Program-made: the position numbers and the translations under genes
In this document: positions 10,145 to 20,457 of the stretch, piece by piece
How the letters are laid out: each line of letters begins with the position of its first letter
Position numbering within the stretch: the first letter of the stretch is position 1
Assembly (NCBI GenBank): GCA_003427395.1
Contig: BFEA01000300.1
Span: forward strand, 1,534,393 to 1,570,859
Length of the DNA stretch: 36,467 nt
Direction of reading: 5' to 3'
From: Chara braunii
Taxonomy: Eukaryota > Streptophyta > Charophyceae > Charales > Characeae
The notes under the pieces: generated by a model
Databases searched by the model: none
Told to the model about the DNA's origin: nothing
What the model saw: the letters and a program-made list of their open reading frames with translations, nothing else

Positions 10145-10238
10145 CATCTCTCCCTGTCTCCTTCTTTCTGTTTTTTTTCTCTCGCCCTGTCTCTTTCTTT
10201 CTCTCTCTATTTTTTCTCTCCCCCCCCCCCTTCTCCCG
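10145..10238. repeat. Pyrimidine-rich low-complexity tract
   Basis: A C/T-rich strand with CTTTCTTTCTCTCTC runs and an 11-base C tract. It is simple sequence, and the minus-strand Lys/Arg/Glu-rich open frame over it is an artefact. Confidence 0.85.
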
Positions 10239-11712
10239 CAGCGTAGCTGCACTCCGCGATGGTGTTTTTTTTTTTTTGTTTGAATATATATGGTGGCCTG
10301 CACCGCGCTCTGCTGCAGTGGATTACGGAGCGCCGTTTGCTGCTTTTCGGGTGTGGGAAGTATCTGGAATGAGTAGACGGTATGGTTGCCGAACTAAGGG
10401 GTGGGCAAGTCGTCAGGTGGATCTGGCAGTGCCGTTCAAAAGCTGAAGCACTTCGGAGAGGAAGGCTTTACTTAACCTACTTAGCTGTGTATTCTGAGAA
10501 ACTGCTTGCGGCAGCTCGACCTTATGGCAAGAGCCTGGCACGGAACATCGACGAACGATCAGCTGCGTTCAGGCTTTTCCACAACTTCCACGTGATAGGA
10601 ATAATAGTGGGTGGGTAATCGTGGTTGGTATTTCTGTCCAGCCGTGCATTGGATGGTATACACCTTCGAAGTAATGCATTGACCTAAGCTTTGTCGGATC
10701 ACCTGGTAGACGTTTGGTGAGGAAACGACGAACGAGATTGCCCAGGTTGTTCTCTGGGCGCGGAATGGACCAGGGCCTACGTACGGATTTGTGCCACAGG
10801 AGGCTTACACAGATTACCCCGCAGAACGTCGGGGTTAGTCGGTAAAGGGAAAGGCAGACTTAGTGGATAAGAGAGGGTACAAGGCAGACATACCATCTGC
10901 CCCCAACACGGTACAAGTTTATTCCGACTGTATTGGACTGGAAAGATGGCGTGTATGTACATTCATGATGTGGTGGCGTTGTGTTCGGCTGAAGATTGTG
11001 GATAAGAGATGAGATATCAGTGCGGAGGAGAATGGTATTTGAAGTCGATCGAGTCCGGATTCTGTATGTACAGGGTAGGTAGGGGCCGTGTGGTTGTGAC
11101 GCCGTGGGGTCTATACCGCAATTAGAACAATCGATGCCGGTACTCTGTGGCTGTGGCGCGGCGGGCTCTCACCGTAGTCCGAATCTGTTGATTGCCAGCT
11201 TGGTGGGATGCACGTGGACTTTGTAAAGCCAGGTGCACATGACTCGTGGGCTCGGATGCACATGGACTTGCTACAGCGAGGTGCATACGACTCACGAAAA
11301 ATGTGGACATTGCTACGTTGGAGTGAACGTAGACGTGCATGCATTGCCAGCTGTGTGGTTTGTGAGTGGATAGGATGATGTGCTGTAGCTTTGTAGGTTA
11401 GGGGTCAAGGGGGGAAACGCAATTTGCATGGCTCTACGGATTCGAATATGGATTCCTTGGCTGTCTACTAGCTAAAGGTCACAAGGAATGGCGATTGCGT
11501 TGTTCTCTGAAATGTAGAGTTCAACTCTTTTTGGTTAGAGATTTGGACCGTTGCGTGTCATTCGCAGAGGCCATGCTAGTGTTCTCTGTTTCGTTCCTAA
11601 AATAATGTACCGAGGAGAAATGCAGAATGGTTATAGCTGAATACTGGTAAAGAGAAAGGTGCTAAAAATAGAAATCCAACCTGGTGTTCACATCATCAAC
11701 TTTGGTATACGA
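10239..11712. other. No recognised gene
   Basis: The one open stretch that stands out is 10382-10618 (+). It is 78 codons beginning with ATG and non-repetitive, with LYLTYLAVYSEKLLAAARPY in the middle and a TAA stop. I recognise no family. Between 11180 and 11300 there are several loose repeats of GTGCA(C/T)(A/G)(T/C)GACTC. Confidence 0.3.
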
Positions 11713-12066
11713 CATGCGCGTGGCCAACTGAAAGCTGTAGAATGTAGTCTTTTCTGAACCGGGGATTAGCGTGCAAGTACTACGAGACCCGCCTCCTCAC
11801 ACGATGCGGTTTTCACGTCATCGTAACTGATATAGACCATGCTCGTGGCTGCTAGATAGCCGTAGTAGAGTGCTTGGTCTTCTGGACCGGGGTTTAGCGT
11901 GCAAACGCTAGGAGACCCGTCTACTGCAGGGCGACATTGTGAGGGAACTGACATAGACCATGCTCGTGGCTGCCTGAAAGCCGTGGTAGAGTGCTTGCTC
12001 TNCTGGACCGGGGTTTAGCGTGCAAACACTAGGAGACCCGTCTACTGCAGGGCGACATTGTGAGGA
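11713..12066. repeat. Three tandem units of about 121 bases
   Basis: Units begin at 11713, 11838 and 11959 with CATG(C/G)(T/G)CGTGGC. Each carries CTGGACCGGGGTTTAGCGTG or a close variant, followed by AGGAGACCCGTCTACTGCAG. Units two and three are nearly identical and unit one is diverged. Unit three contains the N at 12002, so copy number may be collapsed or miscounted in the assembly. Confidence 0.92.
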
Positions 12067-12588
12067 AGCTGCCGTGAGGTGTGCGGCAAACTGGAACGTT
12101 CCCGTTTTTAGGATCGAGCAGGGTCGAGCCTCCCTGTCCGGACAAAGGTGGGGTCGACCGGAAAGCCTAATGCCGCAGCTATTTCAAATAGCCGCAAAGG
12201 CGCATGCGCCGAAAATGGCCATGCCCAGTTTTGCCAAAATAGATTGCGAGCTACAGCTTTTAGAGGTATGCTCCACTGTGCGACATCTCGAGCTATGCAG
12301 CAATTTTTTGCTTCGTCAGGAGCAGTATTGCTCGGAGGTTTTTTCGTTAGGCTTCCGTCACTGCATGCAATCCCGGTTATCTTTTCTGAACGGGACGGAC
12401 TCTCCAGCGTGCTCCGCTTCGTTTATTACGGTGCACGTTCAGGAAGGAGGCACGGGGATGGGACGAGTGCTCTGTCAAAGTGGACGTGGACGTGCGCTTT
12501 TGGGCGAGAGAGTCTTGCTGATCGAGTAACGAACTGCTAGGAAGGTCGGTGGTGTTGGGGTCCGTTTGCTCTCGCATATCCCGGCAGG
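12067..12588 (+). other. Unrecognised open frame of 169 codons (12020-12529)
   Basis: A frame begins in the last tandem unit (ATG at 12020) and stays open to the stop ending at 12529. It contains PSFAKIDCELQLLEVCSTVR. A second frame (12148-12540) overlaps it, which weakens the case for either. I recognise no domain and see no clear splice pattern. Confidence 0.2.
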
Positions 12589-12699
12589 CTACCGTCTTCA
12601 CACGAATAGAACGCCCAGTCATTATAGCTGCATTTGTTTCAACTGTCAGTCCAGATGCAGCGATAACGACCGGGCGTTGTCTTCGGGTCAAGACGGTAG
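12589..12699. repeat. 111-base imperfect palindrome (MITE-like or hairpin RNA)
   Basis: The left arm 12589-12636 and right arm 12652-12699 are reverse complements over 48 bases with 8 mismatches, separated by 15 bases. The ends are CTACCGTCTT and AAGACGGTAG. I see no obvious target-site duplication next to it. It could be a small inverted-repeat element or a precursor of a small RNA. Confidence 0.88.
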
Positions 12700-13862
12700 G
12701 ATTTGTGCTTTCCGAAGAGTTTCAAGACTCTTTCTGGCTGGGTGTTCTATTCGGGTGTTTCAGCTCTGTGCGAAATAGCTGAAGTGATATATGTGCGTTA
12801 CGTGTACCTTGCCGCAGTTTGATACTTTTTGTGCTGGATTTTTTGTTTTTTGGAGACCTTCACAAAGTACGAAAACGAAGCCAAAAATGTCTTCTGACAG
12901 TGGCGATTACCCATCGGAGACGGTCACAATGCAGCCATGTTTTCGGACGCTGGTAATTACCCTAGGACTTTTTTTTTTTTTTTTTGGTAAAAATTTCAGC
13001 AATGCTGGCGGACACCTTTCAATTCGTGTTGGTTTATAGCGTTTCGCTTAGCGGCGGGTCCCACTAAGGGGGGGGGGGGAATCCGCAAGTGCTAAATTTG
13101 AAATGCAACGTCTTTCTAGCATAGCCGTATTACCTGTCCGCGGGGACCAGGCCCCCCACTAAGCCCGGTGTAGTCTCGGTTTCTGTGCGGCAGGGTGCCA
13201 CGAAGATGCACAGGGCCACTAAGTCAGTGGACTTCTCTGGAATGATGAAAAATCAATCATCTACCAACCACTGACTTCTATAGATAGCCACCTAACTTGA
13301 CATATTCATTAGTGCGACCACCAGTGGTTGCCCTACGTACGACGGCCTTTTCTCGTCTTTTCTTCGTCTAGGACTGGATGCCGAAATGATCCACAGTCAG
13401 TGCAGCTTACTCATTGAGCACTGGTCATACTGCCAGCCTTGTACTTTCGCTGGTGGGGCATGGCCGGCGGTCCCCTCCATGGGCAGGTAATGGGCTGGTT
13501 TTTGAGAATTTGAGAAATAGACCACGGCAGGACGACGGGATATAAAGTGAATGAAAACTGTGAGAAATAACATAAGGAACTTAAAAAGGAAACAGCCGAG
13601 ATAATGATATTCTCCTGGTCTGAACCCTTGGGCGGCCGTTAAACCGCCACTGCCGATGAAGCATAGTGAAAGGTATTTCCATGGGCCCGGGATGATGTGG
13701 CAGCGTCCGGTTCGTTCCCTGTGCACAGAGGATTTTCTTTTGGAGAAGTTCTCGATGAATGCGTGTCATTTTTGCGCACGGTCCATCCCAATCTCCCTGT
13801 CAGCGAACCCGCGGCCCGTGGCCTGACCAACGGAGACGCTCGAGAAAAAAGCAAACGAGGCC
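12700..13862. other. No recognised gene; short palindromes and homopolymers
   Basis: Contents are a T17 run near 12969 and an 11-base G run near 13068. There is also a nested hairpin at 13221-13277, with AAGTCAGTGG pairing to CCACTGACTT around an inner GATGA...TCATC. The motif CCACTAAG recurs at about 13055, 13153 and 13217. No protein-coding region is recognised. Confidence 0.5.
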
Positions 13863-13930
13863 GGTGAATTTACACAAAAATTACAAGCGATTAAATGTGA
13901 ATTTACGCAAAAATTACAGGCGATTAAAAA
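13863..13930. repeat. 33-base tandem duplication
   Basis: GTGAATTTAC(A/G)CAAAAATTACA(A/G)GCGATTAAA is present twice in a row with two changes. Confidence 0.9.
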
Positions 13931-14635
13931 GTTATCTATTTTTTTGGTAGCGAAGGATATACCTGAAGTGTATTCAAAGGGCGCCCAGTGTCCACGGCAA
14001 TAGAGAATGCCATGAACTCGTGTAAATCACCTCGGGCAATCCGTCAAACATTCGAGTGGGTAGCATTTGCAAATCACCCCGTTAGGCACGGATGAAGCGA
14101 AGAAGAGTTTCTGGCAAGGAGCGAAGGAGATGTCATCAGTAGTGCTTTTGCTAGGCTTTTGCTTTTTGCTTTTGGTTGACCGTCATTGCACTCCAACCTG
14201 CATTGTGCTGGTTATGTGCTGCGTTGGAGTTTTTTTTTTTCTGTGAAACGTACAGGTGGTTTCGTGAAGATCTCTGCGCATTTCTCCGTGTCTTTGTGTG
14301 GGTGGTAAAGGTAAATAAATATAAAGAACCCTACCCGTTAAGTTTACGGAAGACGGCATTTCTCAAAACAATGTATTGCAACGTTAGGCACGGATGAACA
14401 GAAGACTGGCATCCAAAGAATGCCACAATATCCGCATCCAAAGAATGCGTTTGTACGAACGAACCAAGTCCTCACGGCAAGCGCTCAGCGTGACAGTACA
14501 CCAACCAGTTTCAAAGAGCGAGGCTGAGTTGAGAGGTAAGGCGGACGAACAACAGTAGGGCGAAGGGCAGGAGGCAGAAGCAACAAGGTACAAAGGTAGG
14601 AGGGCAAGGGGGAGGCGGGTGGGCAGACCAGCACA
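13931..14635. other. No recognised gene
   Basis: I see no gene here. The phrase GTTAGGCACGGATGAA occurs twice (near 14081 and 14382), with GAATGC(C/G) motifs nearby, suggesting small local duplications. Confidence 0.4.
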
Positions 14636-14850
14636 AGGTAATGAAGAACGAGTCAGAAAGGAGCAGCGAAGAACTTTAGACTCGAGGGCGCAGGGGAGGT
14701 TGGTGGGCAGACCAACAGCAGCAGGCAGCGAGGCGGGTGGCAGACAAACAGCACAAGGCAATGAAGAACTAGTCAGAAAGCAGGGAAGAACTTTAGACTC
14801 GAGGGCGCAGGGGAGGTTGGTGGGAAGACCAACAGCAGCAGGCAGCAGGC
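14636..14850. repeat. 120-base tandem duplication, purine-rich
   Basis: Units start at 14636 and 14756 with AAGG(T/C)AATGAAGAAC. They share GAAGAACTTTAGACTCGAGG and GGGAGGTTGGTGGG. They sit just before repeat copy A and may be part of that element. The minus-strand 178-codon open frame over them is a by-product of the repeats. Confidence 0.9.
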
Positions 14851-14911
14851 AGCAAAGTAACGAGGTAGATGAGCACGATGGAATAAAAAATTGAAACGAA
14901 ACAAATAAAAC

Positions 14912-15655
14912 TGATGACACATTGTTTCGTCGTCGGTGTACCGGCTCATCAGGAGGTTAAATCCTTGACAATCTGCAGAATCTCTGTATTGATGGTTTGG
15001 GTCATGAACCCATGTTGGGGACAGTCCGCTTGGGGACCGTCCTCGAGCGGAACACAATGCTGAAGAGGCAACATGGCTGGTCGGCGCCAGAAACTGTTGT
15101 AAGGAATGAAATGGCCAGCGGATGCCTAGCACGGCATCCGTGCACTAAAGCACAAGGCAATACCAACATAAAACTGGGCAACGACTTAGCGAAGTGGCAG
15201 GCAATGCTGCCGGAGCGACGCAACTGCACAGCGCTAAAGACTACTGTAGTGAAGCACAAGGCAACACCGACACAGCGACCGGAATGCATGCAAGGGAGAC
15301 GGAAGGCACAGCCTGCGACTGGGCGGCGGGGCAGCGGAGCAGCAAAGCACAAGGTAACACCAACAACACGACCACAGCACGTAACGAACACAGCAGCTTG
15401 CCAAGAATGAACTGCGAAGCAAGTGGGACCCCAGCAAGGCAGCGGTGGAGCACATGATGCAAGACACATGGAACATGGAGAAATGCAACGCATCAGGTTC
15501 TCACATCACGCGTGAATCCGGCAGACTCCTGACTGAGCCATGGAGTCACTCCGGGGGAGGTCTGTCGTCATGCCTTGACCATCTGCACCTCAGACAGCAC
15601 AGACCAGGTGACCCTCCCGATCTTAAACACCCCGTTACCGACTGTTTAGCACTTG
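14912..15655 (+). repeat. Dispersed repeat family, copy A
   Basis: This copy matches 18876-19575 in order and orientation. It opens with ATTGTTTCGTCG, followed by CCTTGACAATCT and ATTGATGGTTTGGGT. The middle has several spaced copies of AAGCACAAGGCAAYACC. It closes with ACTGTTTAGCAC. It has no coding potential that I recognise, no terminal inverted repeats and no poly(A). It is probably a non-autonomous mobile element or an expanded internal satellite. Confidence 0.8.
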
Positions 15656-16413
15656 TAGAAGGTGCTCGGTCACATATACAAGCGAAAAATCAAGAAAAAA
15701 TAAAGAAAAAATCAAGAAAAAAAATACGGACGACTTATCATGCAGGAACTCAATAATTCACGGGGCTGGGTTATGGAAGTCGTTGCTTAAGGAGAAGAAA
15801 AGAAATGGAATGAAATTTATAGAAAAATTGTCTCTTTGACTCATTTGTGATAACTAGAATTTGTCTATGGCTCAGTTGTGATAATTGGAACGTCCAAGCA
15901 AGTAAACAACAGTGATAGAGCACTGGAAAAAAGTACAAAAAATGTACAATGATTACTATCCTCAGGTAAATGGGTACCCAGGTGGGTTTAGATCGCCACC
16001 AAGCTATCTCAGGGGGATTCTCTTTATACTCCGTCAACAACTGAGTCTGTCGACGAGGTTGTCATGTTTCGGGGCCAATTCTGCGTCCCCGTTTCCATGT
16101 TTCGGCATCAATATGACATGCACATCGATTTTTTGCCGAGTTGAGCAGAGGTCCGCTGTTGTAGGGTGTCCAACCAGAGGAACAGAGAAATGGAAGTGGA
16201 TTAGGCTGCAACATGCTGATCCGCATGCCCTCGCGGTGTTCGTTGGGTCATGTTTGGATCACAGGCGAAAACCGAAGGTTGTGAACATACGGGAGCCCGT
16301 CACACGAAGGTGGCGCCTGCAAACCCATTGCCAGGTACTCCGGATTCAGTCAAACAGGATTGAAAGTCGCTTGTAAGGCACATGCTAGAAGATGGGAGGA
16401 GAGGAGAAAGGAG
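15656..16413. other. No recognised gene
   Basis: An A-rich tract lies at 15690-15725. A plus-strand open frame (15912-16376, 154 codons) is present but shows no domain. GTGATAA(C/T)T(A/G)GAA occurs twice (15847 and 15878). Confidence 0.4.
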
Positions 16414-16414
16414 A

Positions 16415-16456
16415 AAGAATGAAGAATCGAAGAAAGAATGAAGAATCGAAGAAAGG
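16415..16456. repeat. Short purine minisatellite
   Basis: AAAGAATGAAGAATCGAAG is repeated twice in a purine-only stretch. Confidence 0.85.
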
Positions 16457-16608
16457 AAAAGAGACGAGGAAGGGTAATGATTAACCAGCAGAAAGAGGGA
16501 CAAGCGCGCGTGCAAGCATGCAGATGTGTACACAGGTCTAGCGCGCGCGAGGGCTGTTTGGTCTCACATGTGTGGATGGGTGTCTTGTGCCTTCCAAATG
16601 CAATCACG

Positions 16609-16850
16609 TTTTTTTTTTTTTTTTTTTTTTTTTTTGGAACACGCCCTCGAGTGTTAGTGCTGCTGATAAGGCCAGAAACCACTAACACCTGGGGAGAGGC
16701 TCCATCTAATGGCGGGGAGCGTCACCTGCTGGAAATCGGGTCCAGCGTGCCATATACAGAAATTTTGCATAGTAACTGTGGACCTGCCAGCATTGATTAC
16801 CCTGCGACCCAGGGGATTGACTGAGCGGGTCTGTATAGTGTCCGGTGATG
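16609..16850 (-). mobile_element. Poly(A)-tailed retrocopy of the LINE 3' module (minus strand)
   Basis: Read on the minus strand, the copy runs from about 16850 to 16636 and ends in a 27-base A tail (T run 16609-16635 on plus). Its body matches 32441-32600. Both contain CAGTCAATCCCCTG, AATCAATGCTGGCAGGTCC and the stem-loop GCTGGA-N7-TCCAGC (16728-16746), followed by GCTCCCC and AGATGGAGC. It is either a 5'-truncated LINE end or a SINE sharing that end. The long tail suggests a younger insertion. Confidence 0.8.
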
Positions 16851-17823
16851 TAGCCCTTTGTGTACTTGGAGAATTGCCATTGACGTTGAGCAAATGTAAA
16901 AAATGAAGGCATGACCACAGGACAGAGCGTCATCGTGTGTCAGGATGGTCGGGTAGGTTTGAACGCAAAGGTACCATATGTTCACACCCACGTCCATTCT
17001 ATTTGTAGAAGCATACGCGTGGAGGAGAACTCGCCGAGATACGTCCATTCTATTTGTAGGGCAACAAGGAAGATGCAAACATACACAGAGCGGGCACGCA
17101 AACATACATTCGAAAACCAGACGACCGCAGAAAAAAAACAGGAAACAGAACTGTCAAGAAATATGAACCATTACACGAATGATTGCATGCATCCACTCTC
17201 AAAATTTTGAGTTCCGAAGAGTCGCACCCAAAACGCAAGGCAAAGAGCAAGCAAAAAACGTACCAAAAAAGCCACAAGCATAGAGCAAGCAAAACGGCCG
17301 AGGGGGAGGGGGGACTGGGGGGTAACACTTGCGCATAAGCATAGCCGGCTATGCGCATGGGTAGTGTGTCCAACACACAGCCACGTGTAGGAGGGGATGG
17401 CAGCGCCCTGGAGCGGTTTTTGGTGCTTGCCACACTACTCGTCAGAGGTGTAACCTGCATTCACAATCAGTCTGTGAAAAGGAGTGCTGGGGTTGTGGGG
17501 GAAAGGGTCCAGATGGGTTGTCGCATGCCAAATGGCGCATATGAAAACCCAGCGGAAGACTAAACTACCAACAATCAGATCCAATCGATGTTGTGACACA
17601 GACTGAACAACAACATCATCATCGTCATGCAGTGTGAGGGACCTCATGACGAACACAGAGATGAAGGGCCCCAGGTAGGAACTCGTACACATGAGGATGG
17701 AGGAGAGACGAAGGGGGGGGAGGTATGGAGAATGTCGTCGATACAGATCCACATAGAGTTCCCCCCACGAAGGCCCAATGTCATGTCCGAACCCGAATGT
17801 CGACAAAATTGCTATGTCGCAAA

Positions 17824-17831
<8 letters not shown>
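16851..17831. other. No recognised gene
   Basis: ACGTCCATTCTATTTGTAG occurs at 16990 and 17041, as a 51-base direct repeat. Nothing else is recognised. The minus-strand frame that crosses here is a read-through of the broken reverse transcriptase described at 17990-18427. Confidence 0.5.

Positions 17832-17865
<34 letters not shown>
17832..17865. repeat. (TC)17 microsatellite
   Basis: A TC dinucleotide run of 34 bases. On the minus strand it encodes the Arg-Glu run that makes the neighbouring frame look longer than the real coding relic. Confidence 0.95.
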
Positions 17866-17867
<2 letters not shown>

Positions 17868-17989
17868 ACGAAGAGGGAGGGAGCGCTGGAGGGAAGGAGG
17901 GCGACGAGGCAATAAATTATTCCTTCACACAATTCGTTGTATATCCACTTCATCCATTGAAAACACATAATAAACAGGCTAAGGCAGGT

Positions 17990-18427
17990 ATGACTTCCCC
18001 GTTGGGATAGCTCCTGCCTCAGCAGAACTCCCGCTGCACTATTATAGGTATGGCACAAATCGAACTGCACAAAATCAACCAACAACTCAAAACTACACTG
18101 GCAATCCAACCATCCCTCCTGCTTTTTCCCAAATCTGATCTTTGCGTCTTTCCCCATTTTCTTCACCATTAAACCCACTGCTCCTTCTCTTACCCAGAAG
18201 TCACATATCCAGCGCATGGCCTTGAGAACTGAACTATGAGGTAGATTACAAAACATATCTTTAACGTCATAACTAACCCCCACAATCCCTTCCTGTTGAT
18301 CGACATCTTGATCGATCCTTCGTACTTCCGCCGCCAACTCCAGCGTACTCCTACGATTAAAGGTAGTCCTCCAAGAGGGTGATGGACTGGAGGTGCACCT
18401 CTGTAATGACCATACATGGGGCTTCAT
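17990..18427 (-). pseudogene. Broken reverse transcriptase, probably Penelope-like
   Basis: The minus-strand frame reads LELAAEVRRIDQDVDQQEG, then GVSYDVKDMFCNLPHSSV (residues 50-67; the Asp is the likely motif A catalytic residue). Later it reads ELLVDFVQFDLCHTYNSAAG and VLLRQE. After RQE (about 18011) the frame slips. The next frame continues AIPTGKSYLP, a damaged form of the G-I-P-M-G motif B, and then meets a TAG. The YDV...MF..LPH and GIPMG pattern is known from Penelope-type and related elements, not from the zf-RVT LINEs on the right. Motif C and the GIY-YIG nuclease are not seen. The fragment is dead. Confidence 0.6.
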
Positions 18428-18875
18428 AAAGCAGAAACAGAGGAGAAACAGAAGAAAAAACAGAGGACACAGAAATACCAGAAAATGAATGTGCTAAAAT
18501 GCCACTCCTGTGCTACATCGTCATGTGTGCGAGAACACATGTACAACATCCTCAGCACAGAGACTGTGCAGTGTGCACCGTACCGATACAATCCTTCAAA
18601 TGGAAACACGCATCTGAGTGAGTCAAGGCAACAGACAATCCTTGAAGTAGCATTGCAGGTCCACCTGACGTACAAAAGACAGAAGAAAAATATACAAGCG
18701 CAAGACTGGAAGACAGACAAATGACGCAGGGCAGCAAGGCACGGAAGACAGTAAAGCGAGGGAAATAGGCTGGAGGGCAAAGGGGAGGCGAGTGGGCAGA
18801 CGAATGACACAAGGCAGTGAATGGAAATGCTTGCGAAGGAAAAATAGGCAAAACAAAGAGCAAAGAAAATAGGAG
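18428..18875. other. Spacer before repeat copy B
   Basis: Purine-rich. The part from about 18720 to 18860 (GGGCAG..GACGAATGACACAAGGCA) resembles the purine-rich lead of copy A, so the family may extend about 150 bases further left than listed. No gene is seen. Confidence 0.4.
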
Positions 18876-19575
18876 TGACGATAGATTGTTTCGTCGGACT
18901 TGCACGGACCCCTCAGGAGGGTGAACCCTTGACAATCTACGGTATCCTCACATTGATGGTTTGGGTGGTGAACCCTTTGACCTGTGTTGAAGGCAGAATG
19001 TCCAGAAGTGGAACACAGCAGCTGGGCAACAACTCAGCGAAGCACCAGATAATGCTGCCCAGGCAACATGACTGCACAACGCCGAACAAAACTGCAAGGA
19101 ACGACATGGCAGCACAGCAACCGTCCAGTGAAGCACAAGGCAACACAACTGCAAGGAGCGACAGGGCAACTGGACGAGCAGAGAGTGCAGAAGATGAGGC
19201 ATGTACATCGGCAGCGAGGCAGCATCACTGCAAAGCACAAGGCACCACCAGCAACGTAGACGAACTACGCAGTGGACCTATCAGCTGCAACGAAGGACGT
19301 GAAGGAAGTGGGACGGGAGCAAAGTGGTGGCAGAGCACAGACAAGGCAGCCTAGACATCCAACATGGAGCGAAGCCGCACATTACCTACTCACATCACGA
19401 GCAAACCCTGCAGAATGTTGGTCCCCTCCACCTGCTGAGCCAGGGAGGTACTCCAACGGACATCTTTCATCACTCATAGACCATATGCACCACACAGACA
19501 TCACGAACAGAGCAGCTCCCCAAGAGTCCTGCAGGCACGCCAAACAACAGACCACCTACTGTTTAGCACGAGTTT
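18876..19575 (+). repeat. Dispersed repeat family, copy B
   Basis: Same order of landmarks as copy A: GATTGTTTCGTCG, CCTTGACAATCT, ATTGATGGTTTGGGT, GCAACATG(G/A)CTG, two spaced AAGCACAAGGCA motifs, GACCAT(C/A)TGCACC, and a final TACTGTTTAGCAC. The two copies are about 4 kb apart in direct orientation. Identity is moderate, so they are old. Confidence 0.8.
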
Positions 19576-19885
19576 TTTATTATTTTTTTCTTCTTATAAT
19601 GCCCAGGTTGTTATAGAGGCCGGGTATCGATCGAGGTGGGTACTGTCATCGGAGTCCTGGAATGGAGACTTCCCAGTAGGTAACCAAAGCAGTATAATTT
19701 CCAGCAACCGAATACTGTTGCTCTTCTTAAAGGCTGTGTAACCGCGCACTGATTGAGCGTGCAGTAGGCACTCAAATCTTTTAGCACCGCCCAAAGCCAC
19801 TTGAGCAGGGTTTGTGCGGGTGTGGGAATATTTGTTTTTCGGGTAAAACATAAGCAAAAAGTAAAATAAAAAATACTAAGTCTGG
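19576..19885. other. No recognised gene
   Basis: A T-rich stretch follows copy B. The remainder is unassigned. Confidence 0.4.
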
Positions 19886-20440
19886 GTTATAGATCTTTTT
19901 GAGATCTACAACACCATAGTTTTTCTATATAAAAAAAAAGGAAAGAAAGAAAAGAAAAAGAAAAAGTTGAAATGGCCCAGATGGGAGGGTTTTCTTCTTT
20001 TTGTTGCACCTCTTGGTTGGTAAATGTCCCAAGAGTTCGAGGTCAGCATGATCCCCATGACTCCTTTCTACGTGGGGAACTGCACCTTCTGGAAGCTGCG
20101 TCCAGCGACTCTTATACAAGTGCGAGAAGAAGTCAACAAAAAATCATCAGAAATAAACGACCAAAGCCTCCTTCTCCAAGGAACTTGGTGGACTACTCTA
20201 CACATGCACGAAAGACAAAAAACAAGGGGCTGTATCTTTCCATATTCTAGCGGAAGATTCACTCTTGTTTTGCAGCTTTCGAGAGTAGTGGAGCCAAGCT
20301 GTTGCTTCATGTGCATGTTTTACTACTCTTCCTGTTCGTGCACTTTCGTGTTTACTATTGTTACTGCTTTAAAACAAAAAAAGAAAAAAGGGTTGTAGAT
20401 CTTTTGGAGATCTGCAACCCCATATTTTTTATTGTTTTGT
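19886..20440. repeat. Pair of AGATCT hairpins, about 500 bases apart
   Basis: At about 19888, GTTATAGATCT-TTTTG-AGATCTACAAC forms an 11-base stem. At about 20393, GTTGTAGATCT-TTTGG-AGATCTGCAAC forms another. Both are followed by A(C/A)CCCATA or ACACCATA and then a T run. They flank the LINE 3' module at 20069-20130, so they may mark the ends of an inserted or duplicated block. Confidence 0.75.
20069..20130 (-). mobile_element. LINE 3' module, minus strand
   Basis: On the minus strand this reads GCTGGACGCAGCTTCCAGA, then AGGTGCAGTTCCCCACGT. It aligns with the stem-loop modules at 32555-32600 and 16705-16746. It lies downstream of, and in the same orientation as, the minus-strand LINE, so it is most simply that element's 3' UTR, separated from ORF2 by the microsatellite block. 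Confidence 0.65.
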
Positions 20441-20457
20441 TTTTAATAGAAAACATG

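Noticed and set aside
12148-12540. 130-codon frame overlapping the 169-codon frame
   Set aside because: Two overlapping frames of similar quality and no domain in either. Neither can be supported as a gene.
14384-14920. 178-codon minus-strand frame
   Set aside because: It is produced by the 120-base tandem duplication. The protein repeats itself and has no recognisable family.
17435-17989. C-terminal half of the 330-codon minus-strand frame
   Set aside because: It runs through a (TC)n microsatellite after the reverse-transcriptase frame has slipped, so it is read-through and not protein.
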